Positions 11,929 through 24,900 of a stretch of DNA of 64,000 nucleotides are shown here, one piece after another (position 1 is the stretch's first letter; every line of letters begins with the position of its first letter). The DNA comes from Hymenolepis diminuta (Eukaryota; Platyhelminthes; Cestoda; Cyclophyllidea; Hymenolepididae). The notes under the pieces were generated by a model, which worked only from the letters and a program-made list of their open reading frames with translations, was not told the DNA's origin and did not search any database. The stretch lies in NCBI GenBank assembly GCA_900708905.1, contig CAADRB010000042.1:735288-799287 (forward strand). The letters run 5' to 3'. The position numbers and the translations under genes were made by a program.

Positions 11929-12202
11929 CTTCTCTGTAGGATACTGTAGCCGACTCTAGATTCCCTAAGACACTGCCCTAGTTACAAACACGATCCGACA
12001 ACACCACAATACAAAACGACCCAAACCACTGTATCAACACAAGACACCCGTTTTCGTATTGATAGGTCGGTTTATATAATACACCATTTACAACCGTAAT
12101 GTAAATGAATTCGTTCGAATAAAAGGGAATTAAAAGGTAGAAAATGGAGAATCCTACATATAAGAATTATTTTAGGAATATATTATTTTCTTATACGTAA
12201 CA
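11929..12202 (-). repeat. LTR-like arm, minus orientation
   Basis: This is the reverse complement of the arm at 11357-11631. It starts (minus strand) TGTTACGTATAAG at 12202 and carries the same TATA-like box. With the first arm it forms a large imperfect palindrome with a 297-bp spacer (11632-11928). Confidence 0.75.
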
Positions 12203-13259
12203 GAGCCTTATGCAAATTCTTTGAGTGTAGTACCATGTATGGGTATAGTTTCCAGCTCCACATACTAAAGTTCCTTTGTTTTTCTAAGTGGATTCATATT
12301 CAAGATGTTCGAAGCTTACTGGCAAGTTAGCTATTACTGCATATCTTCTTCTTCTACTAGCTAATTTTTAAACGGCCTTAAATTGTTCATTGACTTATTA
12401 TGAGGGAAATATTTCTACATTTCATAGATTGCTCATTCCATACATTTATTAAGCCACTGCTATTCAAAATAGGAAGACAGTAAAGTGACTGAAGGACAAA
12501 AATAATGCCTTTATCGTTAAATTTCAAATGCCTCTATGGGTAAAACAAGAGCTAATAAGAGAAAGGAGAAAGTTGTGTGAAGGAAAAGAGTAGAGAGAAG
12601 AGTCTGCGAAGCTGTTTCCTACTGTTTTATTTGCCGAACAAGGTGTGTTTATAGGAGCCTAGATAAAACTGCATATCTTGGATCGCGCACAGTATATTAT
12701 ATGAATCTTTCGATCGGGTAATGTCATAAGAAAATGACTTGCTATGAAAGTTGGATTTTGAAAAATAAGTAAAATAAGGAAATTTCGAAGATATTAGGTG
12801 GTAATAGATGTTATAGCTCTAAAGGAGTAGAAATTTACTCCTAAAATATATTTAAATATCAATATTTCAAAATCATTTATCATTCAATTAAAACTTCATA
12901 TATATTGTCATCATTCCACAACTGACAGTGAAATATTGTGAAACATTTTAGGCCCAATTTAATTTTTCAGATTATTATGATCAAATTATGGTAAATATTA
13001 TGGATTTTTTAAGTGTTACAACAAACGCAAATGTTGTACAAATAATACAATTAGTATTTATTTAGTTAAGGCGGGACGCTTGAGTCAAGTAAATAACAAC
13101 TGGTTTTCGGGTGCTTTGCTGTTTTTTCGTATAAATTTGGTGTTCTTTATATTTCACTTTCAATATTTATTCCTGTAATTGAATGTCTTTCTCAAATTCA
13201 AACGGCGTTTGTTTTCTTGATATTAATTACGATTTCCATTGCCAGATACTTGAATCATA
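12203..13259. other. Intergenic, upstream of gamma-tubulin
   Basis: AT-rich with no supportable gene. It should contain the gamma-tubulin promoter, but no TATA box or other element stands out enough to call. Confidence 0.4.
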
Positions 13260-16200
13260 ATGCCACGCGATCTCATCACTTTGCAGCTTGGACAATGTGG
13301 AAATCAAAGTAAGCTCAGGTTGTTTAGATGATTTTGATATCATTTTTTGTCTCCTTGTATCTCTAGTTGGAATGGAATTTTGGAAACAGCTCTGTGCGGA
13401 GCATGGTATTAGTCCCGAAGGTGAATTAGAGAATTTTGCAACCAATGGAATGGACCGGAAGGATGTGTTCTTTTATCAAGTCCGTTTTGACCTCTTCCTG
13501 AAAGTTTATTTTCTATTTACTCTTATGTATATTTATTTTTTCAGGCAGATGATGCTCACTATATTCCTCGAGCAGTTTTAGTTGATCTCGAACCTAGGGT
13601 CATCAATACAATCCTCACTTCTCCCTATGCCCGGCTATATAATCGAGAAAATGTCTACATGTCAAAGAATGGAGGCGGTGCTGGTAATAATTGGGGTGCG
13701 GGCTATACTCAAGCAGAGAAACTTCAGGAAGAACTGTTTGATATTATTGATCGGGAAGCGGAAGGAAGTGACAGTCTTGAGGGTTTCATAATGACCCACT
13801 CGATCGCTGGTGGTACGGGTTCTGGAATGGGATCGTTCATGCTTGAGCATCTTAATTCTCATTTTCCCAAAAAGCTCATTCAGACCTACTCGGTTTTTCC
13901 CAACTTGGAAGACACAAGTGATGTCGTTGTACAGCCCTACAATTCCCTCCTCACACTTAAGAGACTTACACTTAATGCAGATTGTGTTGTAGGCTTAAAG
14001 CTTTGTTTTACTTTACTTGGTAGATACTTGTATATATAAGTACACTTTCCTGTGATATCTTAGGTAGTTCTGGACAATACTGCTCTTCACAGAATTGCTA
14101 CGGATCGATTGAGGTTGGAGAATCCTACATTTGCTCAAATTAACCAGCTTGTGAGTTTCTTTCCTTTATTAATTATTATTTCATGTGACCGCATAAAGGA
14201 TTAAAGTTAGGTAAATGGATATTTAGTTCCTCATTCAAATCACCTCTTTTCGTGATTCGCTTATTGGTCTATATTCTGTTTATTGCCTTTTTCGTATTAT
14301 TGTGTATATGATTTCGCTTCCGTTTTTTTAAGCAGTTTGTTGATTCCCCTCGTTATTTAGCACTTGCTTTTCGAGTTCTACTTCTTCAAACAATTACTTG
14401 TTCATCTTATTAGTCGCAAGGATGCAGCGTTCTTTCTGTTTTTCCCTAATGAAGAAATGTTCTTTCATCGGCTTTGTCTCATTTCCATCCTGTTCGTGAG
14501 ATTGTGCAATTTGAAAGTTGAGTTAATTTTCGTCTTTATTGGCTTTTCTTTGTATTAATGCACTATTTTTTTTCAATTAAAGGCAAATTTCTCCTTTTTT
14601 CCAATATCTGTTGATCAAAGTAGTTTGTTATCAATCGTCAAGTGATCTTCATTCGATTACTGTTTTTTTTTATATAAACGTGAGTAGACATCCTGGAGTC
14701 TCTTAAATTAAGTCTATTCTCTGCCGATCATTGCTAGAGTCTCGTTGACTCTGTTGAATCATTTATGCAGGATATAATGATTTTGCCAAGTTAATGTTCT
14801 ATGATCTTTATCACAAAACATTAGAGGAAGGTATTGTAGTGGTTGCCTGCGTGTCCATCAGCCTAAACAAAGCCAGATTATGATTTTTCTTTCAAACTAT
14901 CATTTGAGGAAGTTAAAAAACAATCCTATTAAGGGAAACGCTAACAACAATTGTCTTAAGTAGATAAATTTGTCTTGGAGCTACTCTTGTAAAACTTGTA
15001 TTCTATCTTCTCACTTGTTTACCAGCAATATCCACGATTAACGACAGCCATCGGTCTTGTGAATTCTGATCTTGCATATGTGCTTATTTGTGGATATAGG
15101 TTTATTCTTTACTAATGGAGAATAACAGAAAACGAAAAAATAGATTATAAAAGGGTAAGGTCTTGGAGTATGCCCGTGTTTCTATGTTTATTTGTATTAT
15201 GTCTTCTGGACGCCGTTGAGTAAGCCTTAGGACTATCACTAGCTGAGACCGGTACATCAGTGAAGAAACGTCTGTTCGGTAACAGATCAGTCATTGTTGT
15301 GAAACATAGATTACACGGAATGTTTAACCATATAGGAGGTATAACTGAGCGGCGATTACAGTCCCATCTGTTGAGGTCACAGAACTCCTAAACACACGTA
15401 TGAGGGCATGTCAAAGGGACATAGACAGGAGAAACTTGTCTAAGGGGAAGCTGATTGGGGACCCCTAGGGGAGATTGTCAGGATATTACACTTTGGACAA
15501 ATTGGTTTAAGACACGATAATTTGTTCGTAAGTAAACTGTAAGAAATTGTTTTGAATACACATCCTGGGCGTTTGGGATTCTCCCAATTTTAAATTCCTT
15601 GAATCTCAGTTGTTCGGCATTAATCTGTTCTTTTAGTTATTCTGTTGGAAATGCCCGTAGCTTCTGAGTTAATATTCTTTTCTATGATCTCATAAAGAGT
15701 GGATTGTCTAGGTACATATGTTGAGGACGAATCTGGAACCATGTCTAGAATGTGTCTGGACTATTGAAACTGCGTATTTGTCTCAAGTGAATGATATGAG
15801 GATAAGGAAGAGGAAATCAGGGTATTATTGCTAAACCGTGAAAGTAAATGTGAGACACTCGTCAGACTACTCAACGACATGGCTACTGATGCATATGGGC
15901 CATGATCATTTATCTGTTATTCCTCTCCCTTGATAAGTTTTAACCAATGGGGTTAGTCATTCCTTACGGCACCGAGTCCGCAATCTATACCTTGATGGGT
16001 TCCTATAATTTTGCTTCTATTTTATCGCTTATGCTCTTTAGGTGGATGTTGTGCTGAGTAGAATTTCATAGTATATGTGCACACAACTCAAAGAAGCGGA
16101 TGTATAGCTATAGGAGAGTGGAAACAGTTAGGGGGAAAGAGTAGGGAGATCTGAAGGTGCTGCTACTTTTTCAAATAACCTTTTGAAGGATTCAATGTCA

Positions 16201-19200
16201 ACATTAAGTATGACTTGATATATGCCATTTCAATCACCCCTGTCTTTTATAAGACTCAAAACAACTGGAACAGTGATTCCGCCGATAGTGCAAAAGCAGT
16301 TCTTTCCGCTTCTCGCTTCATCGTTTCCCTCGAACTTCCTTTATTTGGAGCTATACACTATTAGGAACAGAAATTGACGTTGACTATTTTAGTCATGACG
16401 GATTGGTCAAACCAAAGACTTCTTTGGCGTCCTGATCAATTTGCCTTAGCCGCAACTTTGAGTAAGCTTTCTTTTTAGCTCTCCTTAGAATCTCTTGACT
16501 CGAAAGAAGTTTTAGGGTAAGTAAACTGAGAGAAATTTTCATAACTGCCGTAAGTCGTCGAAGTCTTCCTCATTGAAGCTTGGCTGGGACATTTTCCAAA
16601 GGAAGCACTTCACGTGTCATTGGCTCTGCGAGAGCGTAATTCTACGATCCAGCAAACACTCGGTAGTATTATGGAAAGGCCGTAATAGAGGATTGCTATA
16701 CAGCAGGCCTTGCTTTTACTTTGAATACTTAAGATGAACATTTTAAACTGGGTCGGCATTTTACAAGGTGTTGTTTGACTCCAGAATTTCATCCAAGTTG
16801 TGTTTACCTTTAGGTCTCAAAGGTGATGTCAGTGAGTACAGCGACTCTCCGTTATCCTAGCTACATGCATAACGATTTGGTCGGACTGATTTCTCCTCTC
16901 ACTCCAACTCCAAGGCTTCATTTCCTCATGACAGGCTACACACCCCTTGCAACTGAGAAGGAAGTGGCCGAAGTGCGAAGAACAACAGTCTGTGATGTAA
17001 TGCGTCGACTCCTTCAGCCCAAAAACATGATGGTTTCAACTGCTGCTGAACGCACTAATCGTACTGATCATTGCTACATCGCCATTCTCAATATCATTCA
17101 GGGTAGGTCGAACTTCCTTATCTCGCTTACTTGTTATTATTGCCTACAGCACAGCAAAAGTAGAATCACCGAAAGGCACTTGAATAAGGAAGGTATGATA
17201 CGGGACAGGAGGCGGTAATGTAGCTGTGATAGTACGAGTCTTCCTTTATTTCAATTCTGGGATTTTTTGCTCTTTTTATTCTTAGAAGGGGAAGTGTTCG
17301 CTCTGTGATGTGTCAATGTTCAATTTCAAGTTCATGGGTGAGGTTATGTCCATTATATTCATATCCTGTTGGCTGGTTAACTTAATTTTGTGGTTTGTAA
17401 TGCCGCAACGATATCTGTTTCCTTTTTTAAACCAAGAGTGGATGAGTGAAATTAGCAGCGGTAAATTTAACAGAGCTCAACTCATTACAGATCATTCAAG
17501 GTGAACTGCTTGCTTTTGTATAGCTTTAGGACAAAGTTTGAGGAGCTATCATGAATCTTTTCGTATCCTTTGATTTTAACTCTCATACATATTCTAAATC
17601 TTGAAGTATTTGTTTGATTCAACCTTGGTAGTTTTTTTTCTCTGTATTGTTTAATAGACTTGCAAGACTTACTTTTTCGCTTTCCCAGAGTAAGAGTTTT
17701 GTTATAATTGTTTGACATCCGATTCTGGGTTTCCCTATCAATTCTCGTCTGTTCAGAGATTATTTTCCTATTTTAAAATGGAAAAGAAGGAGGGGTAAGA
17801 GTTCTCAAGTTTAAAATCTTCAAGTGCTTTGAGCAGCCATGCAAGGATATTCAAACAACATATGCTTACACGGTTTTTCTAACTTTACTAAATCAGCTTC
17901 GATTAGAAAGCATATTTAGTTGTTTACTGAAGTAGTTTACTTAACCACATTTTGTTGATATCTTGGGAATTCTTCAATTGACTAAATTATCTCATATCTT
18001 AGGTGAGGTAGACCCAGCAGAGGTGCACAAGTCACTTCAGCGAATTCGAGAGCGCCATCTGGTCAAGTTCATTCCCTGGAACCCATGTAGCATCCAAGTG
18101 GCTCTCTCACGTCGATCGCCCTACGTGCAGGCCTCTCATCGTGTCAGTGGTCTCATGCTTGCCAATCACACCTCAATCTCCTCCGTAAGTTTTTGTCTTC
18201 CCCTTGTTCTAAGCTAAATTCTGTCATGAAGCTGAGATAGGAAGTCGGGGGAGTGAAAATTCAAACCGCTTAGTTCTTGAAAGGCAAAGAAAACCGTTTA
18301 GGCTATTGCCCTTCCAATCTATACGAACTCCGCCACCTCAAGATTTGAAGTAGACAGAGACGTTGGCATAATCATTATAATAAGAGAAAGAGTTAGTTAG
18401 TAAAGTGAAAGTAATGTCTAATTAACAGAGTAAAGTTTGGCTTTTAATTGTCTTAACACTTTGTTAGATATTGCTACTGTGGTTTCATACGTTTCATATC
18501 GCAATTTAACCTCTTTCGGTCATTCTCTTCATTTATCATCAGGACACTGCATTCGAATCTAGAGCGAACTGATAAATGAAGAAGTCTAGTCAAATAAATT
18601 TATAGTTTTAGACCGCAATACAAATAATACTTAGCTAATCTTGGGGTGCACGGTTCTCCCAATTTGTATCTCATTCATCAAAATTGATGAACGAGTGCTT
18701 TCAAGATAAAACTATCATCAGTTGGGTTGCCCCCATCTCCATGGTGACTAGTCCATGTGTTACCAAGCCCATACTTTCTGTGTTAGTAAAGGTGAGTTGG
18801 ATAAATTCCTAATCCCACAAATACTATCTGCCATTTAAATTAGCACCGAATCCGGTCAGTTAAATAGCTTAATTAGCTTGCCCAAGTTAGGCACAGAGAT
18901 ATCTCCTTACAAAACGAATGTTTTTCAATAGCCTTTTTCAAATGCAGAAGATCAGGAGTTGAATGAAGAGCGACCGTATACTAAACCACCACAGGCAACA
19001 AGAGAGAAAAGCAGAATTGGAAGGGTATAGGATAAACGCCAGTATAGTATGTGTAGAAATGAGGTTATAATAAAGAGAGTTTGGTAAGTCGAGTTGACTG
19101 TTTCAGTCCTTAGTTCGTCTTATGAGCAAACGATATAAAGTCACCATCATCGGACAATTAGAGCAGCGCAAATATATGAGGCAACTTGTACTTTTGATGG

Positions 19201-19707
19201 GATGTTGGACGCTCCGTTTCATCTTCCTTCTCATATCTCCGCATCTTTATGGGTCGTTAGAACTAATCCAACCATACTGGCGTATGCATTGACGGCCGGA
19301 TCACTACATATGAATACCGAATTAAATTTACATACCAGGAAGTTGAGCAGCTTTTGGCAAATCGATACCTACACCTGGACACCTGGGCTTAACACGGGCT
19401 TGCAAATCGGTAAAATTGCGTAATCTTAACCTTATTTTCCTTGTAGCTATTTTTACGTGGATTGACACAGTATGATAAGTTGCGTACTCGCGGAGCTTTT
19501 CTAGAACAGTTCCGAAAGGAGGAGGTGTTCCGTGGAGATCCAGAACTGCGTGAATTCTCAGAGAGTCGGCAAGTAGTCCAACAACTTATTGAGGAACACA
19601 CGGCAGCGACTAGACCAGACTACATTCAGTGGGGAGCTCAAAAAGCGGCTGCTGCTGCGGCGACAGCATCTGCAGCTGCTCTAGCTTCATCCTCTGTCAT
19701 GTCTTAG
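13260..19707 (+). CDS. TUBG1: Gamma-tubulin, complete, 7 exons
   Basis: Gamma-tubulin nucleates microtubules at centrosomes and spindle poles as part of the gamma-tubulin ring complex. Exons: 13260-13308, 13367-13479, 13545-13988, 14064-14150, 16814-17102, 18003-18184, 19447-19707 (TAG). They join in phase to 474 residues. The start [16 protein letters not shown] is the canonical N-terminus. The GTP-binding tubulin signature GGTGSGMG is at residues 143-150. [50 protein letters not shown] and [11 protein letters not shown] are near-identical to animal gamma-tubulins and exclude alpha or beta. The donor after exon 2 (GTCCGT) is weak but the protein join is exact. The C-terminus carries an unusual Ala/Ser-rich tail of about 25 residues after IQWGAQK. 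Human TUBG1 is 451 residues. Confidence 0.97.
14151..16813 (+). other. Large gamma-tubulin intron 4 with dispersed repeat
   Basis: A 2.66-kb intron. The only recognised content is a diverged copy (16272-16480) of the dispersed repeat found at 7700-7930 and 38570-38800. Other short open frames here show no coding signal. Confidence 0.5.
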
Positions 19708-21961
19708 TTACTCTTTCCCACAACACACCACTGTGGTATTTGTTTAGGTCAAATCTTTTATATATTCTCTATGTTGTTCTTTTGTACCGTTTTCTGGATG
19801 GGTGGTCTTTCAAAGACGAATCGTGAACTGTGATAAATTATAGTATGACAAGAGACGCTCTAGCCTGGGAAGTTGGGGATGGAACCTTGTTCAGCCATTG
19901 CTACTCTCAGCTCTATCACAAAATTACAAAGATGTGAATTTTGTGGCAGAGTATTTACATCAAAAGAGGAAGTACAGAAGGCGGTAATGTGATCAGTAAG
20001 CCAAAGGGAGAAAGTCGGAAAGTAGCCTGGGAGTCGATGGAGAATCATACACAGGAAGAAGACAGAAGAACAAATTATGGTAATTGTTCAACGTGTTAAG
20101 GAATAACTTTATGGCACTAGAATAGTGTAAAGCTAAAATGAGTCCTGTGTAATTAAACTGAAGCTATTTGCATAAGACAAAAACAATACAGAAGTGAATG
20201 GGGTTAAAGCTGGGATCATATTTACGTGAGTGGGTGTATGAGGGGTTATCTTGAGAAAACTTGTGAATTATGATACGTTAAGATCATGGAAGAAGAAAAA
20301 ATAAACACAAATGGTAAGACTCACCATCGTGATTAATCGGTCAATAAGTGCCGGATATCGTGAGCAAGGATTTTTTCAGTGATCCAGCTGATATCAAAAT
20401 ATTTGGATTTTGGAACGTGAAGCAATGGAATAAGCATTTTACAATCAGACGTCTAAATTAAGTGAGGTGTGTCTCTTTGATAACTATACTGTATTCTCAG
20501 GTTTTTCGACCCTCCTTTTTCTCTTAGTAGTCTTTACTGCTACCCGATTTCAGTTGCTCTCACACGGTGTGAAATTGTTTTGCCCTGTCGTGAGTTATGC
20601 AATAACACGAGTATCCAAAGAGGGGTGTCAATCGTGTTCAGGCGGCGTGGTCAATGTAATGTTGTGGGAAAAGTATAGAGAACAAATCATATCTTAATAT
20701 ATTTTGGCAAATTGTAAACAACAGACAAATGATCTATAGGAGCAAATAGAGACATCATTGGAGAGAGTCAGATTTATCATTCAGTCTGCCACTGGGGTCT
20801 GGGTACCACAGTAGTTACAACTGCACAGGCTTTCTATACACTGAAACAAATTTTGACAGTGAGACACGTTCGTCATAATAAATCATAAAGTGAGATGTCT
20901 AAACAGGGATACAATCATTACAAGAGAAAGCTTCTAAGTCACCTTAGCACACCATCAGCTCACATGACAAAAGAGCATGCAGTCGAAGGATAGTTTTATG
21001 TATAGACTGTTCCTCGGTGTACTTCACCGAAGTTAGTTTATCAGTTTGTCAGTAGTGGGTGATTGCGAAGCCCTTCTTCTAGCTTAGTCAACTTTCGGTT
21101 TGTTTCGTAACCCCGGTGTCTTTATCCAACAATATTAACATGTGTCTTACTAAACCTCATTGAAAATGTTAATTTAGCGTTAGTGAAATTTTAAATAAAT
21201 GACAGATCGGACTGAAGGAATATTCTCATTTGCGATTAGACTAGGTTAAGTATGCCAAGATCTTGGACTGTTAAATAACATTGATCTCATTGCATAATAG
21301 AATATTAAGTACAGTTCTTCTGGATAAGAGGGAGTTAAGCATATGTTACTAAAAATGAGGGAATATTTAGGAGAGTTTGCTAATAATTTTAAAGTGTGAT
21401 CCGATTTGACTAATCTGAGCAGTATTAAATGTAGGTACATATACGAAATCATAATTTGGTTGACGCTAATAAGGTGAATTAAGTCGAGAATGATCATTGG
21501 AGAATTTATTATGGAATTCGATGTAAGGAAATGTTATATGCCTTAATGCTTCGATAATTTTGGAGTCCTGAATTAACAATCAGCTTTTAAGACTCGACCA
21601 GATAGTATTCCAAATTAATCTCTTGAAACCAGCAATAAATACAGAATATTAGTAAATTGAATTTGAATTAAATGATAACTTAAATTCTTCTAAGATAAAT
21701 GCCACCCATAAAACTGATATAAGTATTATCAATACTGTATGTGAATAATTGTTGGGATCTATTAATGTATCGCACGTGAAAAGAATATTTATCATATTTT
21801 TTCAATATATCGTAACGAAAGTTGTGAATTTATAAGAATAAAAATACATTAAAAACGAAATAACTGCTATTTAACTTTTTGTACGAATATAATTGACATA
21901 TTTACAATTAAGAGTAGCAGGCATTTGATTGGCTTGATTGTTCTTGATTTCTGATGACGTA
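19708..21961. other. Intergenic, gamma-tubulin to DNAJC1
   Basis: No supportable gene. The last 500 bp before DNAJC1 are markedly AT-rich. No promoter element can be called with confidence. Confidence 0.4.
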
Positions 21962-24900
21962 ATGGTGAGATCGTGGACGATTTTTACTATATTTTTGAGT
22001 TCAATATTCGTTGCTAATGCATGGGATCAATCAGAATTAGAGATTTTTGATCTCATGGAGGAGATGAAAGTTAATTTTTATGAATTTCTTAATGTCCCGA
22101 TGGTGAGTTCTTGTCTAATTTGGTTTGTTAAACTTCATTAATAGACAGCATCGTCTGCGGATATTAAACATGCCTATCGAAAGTTATCCATGGAATTGCA
22201 TCCTGATAGGAACAAAGATGATCCAGAAGCTGGTGTGAAGTTTAGACAACTTGCAGTGATTTATCAAATACTTAGAGATGACGATAGAAGAGAACGGTAA
22301 GACTAAGTATACGAACTAACTTGTGTTATCTAGTTACAATGAGGCCTTAGAGCATGGTATACCCGATTGGAAGACCCCTGTCTTTTATTATCGAAAATTG
22401 AGAAAAATGTCCAATCACGAAATCTGTGCTTTGGTAACAATCGTTTCCATTACAATTCACTTTGCTACTTTATGGGGATTTGCATATGAGCGTCGTTGGA
22501 CATTGGTAAAATCTTATTCTTTCTCAACTTTCACATTTATTAGAGAGAACGACTAGAAAGCCATATGAAGAGGCATAAGGCTTCAGATAAGAGAAAAATC
22601 GCCATTGACTTAGAAATTGAAGAGCAGTTGAAAGTTATAAAATATCCTACTTTTATGGATATACTACCAGTCGCATTAGTACGCGGATTCATTAATTTGA
22701 TTAAATCTATTCCGGCTGGAATTTCTCGCCTACGAGGCACCGTTCATGCAAATATCGAGAAAGTAAAAAAGGATTTGGACGAAAAACGAGGTAATTGTCT
22801 TTATTTATTTTCTTTGTCTTTGTTTATTTTCCGTATAATTATTGCATAAAATGTGGATGCATAATTTTGCATCACAAGAAACATCTATATATTTAGAAGT
22901 ACTGCCATTAAGTTGATAGGATATTTTGAGATCGCAAATGCAATGAATTCCATTAGATAAAAATGGTCTGCTAAAGTGTATATTAGAGGTATGAGTTGAT
23001 ATATATCTTATTCTATTGGAGGGTGATAACCGAATATTTCATTCAAGACACTTAAAGTTAATTTTTTTGTCCTTAAGATCTGTGCATGAGGTATTTTAGG
23101 GTATTAAATTTGAATGAAGATTAACTCGGAAGGTTATTGCATTAATCGCCAATTTCTTAATGGCATACTTTATGTATCAGCTCTAATTCTTTTGAAAGCC
23201 AGAGAAAGTGTATAAATCAAACTGCACAGAAAATGCCTAAGATGTTAGGTGGTGGATCCTGTTCCATCTTCACCATAACGATATTTCTGTTGAAAGTGTT
23301 TACCAACACTCATCTTGGACAGAGGAGTATCATCTTGCACCTATCTGGTGATAAACTCACGATCAGATGTTCCTCTCGACCAGTTCTAGCCAGTTCGGTT
23401 GGTTATTTAAACCGATATCTGTTTAAACCATAGACAAAGAAGTGTCATTATATTTATTTGTGAAAAGTTTATGACGTCGTGTCTGCCCACACAAAATTTT
23501 GCGTTTGCTCCCGTTTTTTATAATTTGTTTGATGTTCATCCTTCTATTGGATCTCTGTTGTTCTTCCTGTTGAAATGCTTCCTGCACTAACGTAAGTCCT
23601 TCCAGCACCTGGATGTCCTCTCCATTTTCATTCGTGTACTTGCATGAGTGTTCATTTTCGTGTTTTCATACATTCAATACATTATACAGTATTCTCATTT
23701 TTCCGATTCAATTCCTTGTGTTTTATTCCTATATTGCTTTTAACTAACTGATTAACTGAGATAACCCAATGTACTGCATTTGTTCTTTCATATTACTAAA
23801 ATGCAACGCTCTCCGTGGTTAAAAACTGTAAATATTTTTGCTTTGCTATGAAAACTAATAAGAAACTCGTGACTTGATAGACGTGTACTACAACTGCTCC
23901 ACCAATGCACTTTCTGAAAAACGTTTTTGTTATCTTTTCGGAGAATTAGCTAAAGAAATAAAGGAATTTATCAAACGGAAGGAGGAGCGAAAGAAGAAGA
24001 AAATGAAAGCATGTATCATGCATAAGAATGATGACGAAGAATTGGATTGCTTTAACAACTCCTACCAAGTCACAAACCTGGTTGTCAAGATGGATGAAAT
24101 TAACGATAAAGGAGTAGAGACTGAAGATACCGTAGGTGAGAAAAAGTCTTGGACACAGAATGAGGAGTTGGCTTTGATTCGATTAACTAACAAGTATCCT
24201 GGTGGATTTCCCAATCGATGGTCAAAAATCGCTCAAATTCTGGGAAGATCGGTGACCGATGTTACCGCAAAGGCCTCTGAAATTGCCAACAAACTGAGCT
24301 CCCGTACTCTCATCAATCGTAAGTTCTGTAGTTCCCTGTTGATTTTATCATTAAGTACGCTTATTGGGGGGATCACTGGAAGCCCGGTTTAATCGCTTAT
24401 GGTTACTTGGTCAGCGGTACACTTGTAAAGAGTCTAACTGTCATTATATTGTTTTTATGGTTAACTTAGATTCGTCCTTCATTCAATTTTCATTTGCTGA
24501 AGCTATACTTCAACTTTACACCTGTTGCTCTTTTAGAATGGGTTTAGTTGACTATTTGATTGAACTAAATGCTCGGTTAATGTTTATGTTCACTGGTATG
24601 AAATGGACATGGAGGTGTAAAACTATAAGAATTACATTTATTGGGGAGAATGGAAAGTGTAAGTTCTGGTCAATCGAGATTTCTCTTGAACTGTAAGAGA
24701 TTGGTCCGTTTCGCCTTGAGGTACTTGAGTGCATTAAGTTTGGTTGAAGCTCGGTTAAAACGTCATTTCATGAAAAGTTAGCCTGGATGTCGATTTTTTA
24801 GGAAGAAGGAACTTTGTCCATGCACATTCGCAATCTCACATTTCACTATTCATTTCTAATGTATTTGACAGTTTTAAAAGGCATTCGCCTATGACTGCAC

